From: an uncultured Anaerocolumna sp.
Lineage (GTDB): Bacteria; Bacillota; Clostridia; Lachnospirales; Lachnospiraceae
Direction of reading: 5' to 3'
Assembly: GCA_937901695.1 (NCBI GenBank)
Contig: CALDJN010000328.1
Location: 1-7,463, forward strand
DNA length: 7,463 nucleotides
Under the pieces are notes generated by a model. That model made no database searches and had not been told where the DNA came from. It saw nothing but the letters and a program-made list of their open reading frames with translations. The translations under genes were made by a program, and so were the position numbers. Below, one piece after another: positions 6,194 to 7,463 of the stretch; the first letter of the stretch is position 1, and each line of letters opens with the position of its first letter.

Positions 6194-6940
6194 TTAATCC
6201 TTAGCAATAAAATTAAACTTTGTGTATTTGGGGTAATCTGCAAACATTAAATATCTTGCATCAACATCCTCTTCCATATTTGGAATTCTTTCACCAGCTG
6301 TATGAAACCTGTTATCAATTGTGTCATCATTTGTTGTGGATACCTCAAATAAGATTACATCACCGGTTTCGGGGACTCCCTGCCACTGATGATATTGACC
6401 AGGTGCTAGTGAAATTGACTGTCCAGGTTTTAATCTAACCTTTCCACCTGCTTCAATAATCACATTTTTTCCATCAATTGAAGCTGTAACAGGAGTCATA
6501 TCAAACTGTCCTGGCTTACCATTTCTGCCACCTTCAACATCTGCAAAATCTTCTGATTTAGAATTGTATAATGTAATTTCTAATTCGCCACCGCCTCTGT
6601 TGATAATATCCTCACGTTTATCCCAATGATAATGGAACGGTAAAATCTGTCCATCCATTACATATAACATTTTTTCTGCGTATGGTTTTGGATATTTATC
6701 TTTTGCGTAGAAGTTCCCATTTCTAAAAGTAAAAATTGTTAATCCGACTTTGTCAAAGTCACCGCTCCCGAAATCTGTAATATCCCATCCAAGCATGTTC
6801 TCTACTAATTCAATTTCAGATTCGTCTAAATTTGACCAATCTTCTGGTGAATAAAAGGCAAACGGCGGTAAAGGAAATTGCGCCTTTTTTAATTCATCAA
6901 TCGTATACTGAATTATTTCATTTGACTTTGATCTTTTCAA
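6194..6940 (-). CDS. D-lyxose isomerase family sugar isomerase (cupin fold)
   Basis: A 248-residue enzyme of the D-lyxose ketol-isomerase family (E. coli Z5688 and Bacillus YdaE type), metal-dependent and cytosolic. Known members convert D-lyxose to D-xylulose and D-mannose to D-fructose. The metal ligands are plain: FHYHWDKRE places His103, His105 and Glu110, and PGQYHQW supplies His184. From memory the first three have the same numbering as in the E. coli enzyme, and the N-terminal MKRS..N.II and LPPFAFYSP also match it. This numbering supports the start: a TTG at 6940 preceded by GGGGG (6948-6952). An in-frame ATG at 6973 would add 11 residues (MDNFKKKGGLV); it directly abuts the upstream regulator's stop codon and has only a poor ribosome binding site. 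An A9-G5 homopolymer run lies between the two starts. It sits between a Crp-like regulator and a mutarotase-like gene. The family is firm; the physiological substrate is inferred. Confidence 0.92.
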   Translation of the reverse strand: MKRSKSNEIIQYTIDELKKAQFPLPPFAFYSPEDWSNLDESEIELVENMLGWDITDFGSGDFDKVGLTIFTFRNGNFYAKDKYPKPYAEKMLYVMDGQILPFHYHWDKREDIINRGGGELEITLYNSKSEDFADVEGGRNGKPGQFDMTPVTASIDGKNVIIEAGGKVRLKPGQSISLAPGQYHQWQGVPETGDVILFEVSTTNDDTIDNRFHTAGERIPNMEEDVDARYLMFADYPKYTKFNFIAKD

Positions 6941-6973
6941 AACTAATCCCCCTTTTTTTTTGAAATTATCCAT
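6938..6973 (-). promoter_or_regulatory. Dual start region and G5 ribosome binding site of the isomerase
   Basis: On the minus strand the regulator's TAA (6974-6976) is followed at once by ATG (6971-6973), then a run of nine A and five G (6948-6961), seven bases, and an in-frame TTG (6938-6940). The G run is the best Shine-Dalgarno match and family alignment begins at the TTG. The ATG could be used by ribosomes finishing the regulator, giving a form 11 residues longer. Confidence 0.6.
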
Positions 6974-7463
6974 TTATCTTCTTGCCACTTCTTCCAGCGC
7001 TTCACGATCTTTTATCTTGTATTTTCCCTTTTGAGGAAGATGTTCTATCCAACCATTTTCCACAAACTGCTTAATCGTTCTTAAAAGCTGTCTATAACTA
7101 CATTTTATTGTTTTTGCTATTTGCGTTAAGTTTGAGATTTTATTACTATTTTTATCTGCAATTAAATATTTGGCCAACCGTATCTCCAACGGGTACGATT
7201 CAGCATTCATACAAAGATTTCTCATATCGTTATATTTTTTCGCTAGTATAGTTGTCAAAAAGACCTGAAATTTCAAATCGTTGTCTAATAGTTTTCTATT
7301 CTCTTTAACTGGGATTACTATGCAATGGCAATCTTCAATAACTTCGGATTGTGTAATCAATGGTATATTCATCACATATTCTACTTCTCCAAACAATCCC
7401 TCATTGGTAGCATCAAAAAAGAAATACTCTTCATAATTATCCGTAAAGCAGCAAAACTTAATT
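6974..7463 (-). CDS. YeiL-type Crp/Fnr family transcriptional regulator (5' end cut by window edge)
   Basis: The frame is open from the right edge to TAA at 6974, giving 162 residues. A TTG at 7396 is internal, because the upstream codons continue the cyclic-nucleotide-binding fold (EEYFFFDATNEGLFGEVEYV). The visible part covers the end of that beta-roll, the long dimer helix, and a winged helix-turn-helix whose recognition helix is near CSYRQLLRTIKQF. From memory it resembles E. coli YeiL closely: EDCHCIVIP against EECWCLALP, LLDND against LLLND, SYRQLLRTIKQF against SYRHLLYVLAQF. The Arg that binds the cyclic-nucleotide phosphate in Crp is absent; the segment reads GEVEYVMNIPLITQS. cAMP binding is therefore unlikely. 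Being first in the visible operon and abutting the isomerase gene, it may control the operon itself, but its promoter lies outside the window. The family is sure; the ligand and targets are unknown. Confidence 0.85.
   Translation of the reverse strand, partial: IKFCCFTDNYEEYFFFDATNEGLFGEVEYVMNIPLITQSEVIEDCHCIVIPVKENRKLLDNDLKFQVFLTTILAKKYNDMRNLCMNAESYPLEIRLAKYLIADKNSNKISNLTQIAKTIKCSYRQLLRTIKQFVENGWIEHLPQKGKYKIKDREALEEVARR

Noticed and set aside
6190..6243. 18-residue N-terminal extension of the DUF4432 protein from an ATG at 6243
   Set aside because: It overlaps the isomerase gene and does not look like family sequence; ATG 6189 has AAGGA at the right distance.
7394..7396. TTG at 7396 as the start of the Crp-like regulator
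   Set aside because: The frame stays open to the window edge and upstream residues continue the beta-roll, so the gene is cut by the edge rather than started there.

Overview
The window is an AT-rich stretch with strong GGAGG-type ribosome binding sites, a lipobox-bearing binding protein and families common in gut and anaerobic Firmicutes. A Clostridia member, perhaps Lachnospiraceae, is the best guess. This rests on composition and gene families; no species is recognised. Every gene I can support is on the minus strand, so transcription runs from the high to the low coordinates.

In transcription order the window holds: (1) a YeiL-type Crp/Fnr regulator, cut by the right edge (6974-7463); (2) a D-lyxose isomerase family sugar isomerase (6194-6940), probably started at a TTG codon; (3) a DUF4432 / aldose 1-epimerase-like protein, a likely sugar mutarotase (5131-6189); (4) a lipoprotein sugar-binding protein closely resembling E. 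coli D-allose-binding protein AlsB (3976-5067); (5) the double ABC ATPase (2362-3879); (6) the sugar permease (1396-2343). After a 349-base non-coding stretch comes (7) a CdaR-type (sugar diacid) regulator, cut by the left edge (1-1046). Genes 1 to 6 are tightly packed and look like one operon, with hairpins on either side of the binding-protein gene. Gene 7 has its own good sigma-A-like promoter and a structured leader of about 150 bases.

The inferred pathway: an aldose is captured by the lipoprotein and imported by the AlsBAC/RbsBAC-type transporter. The DUF4432 protein then interconverts its anomers, and the isomerase turns it into the ketose (D-lyxose to D-xylulose or D-mannose to D-fructose are the family's known reactions). 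No sugar kinase, aldolase or phosphosugar epimerase is visible, so phosphorylation must be encoded outside the window or elsewhere. The pairing of an allose-type binding protein with a lyxose/mannose-type isomerase leaves the real substrate open. That is the most interesting biological question here. No RNA genes, insertion sequences, CRISPR arrays or phage genes were seen.
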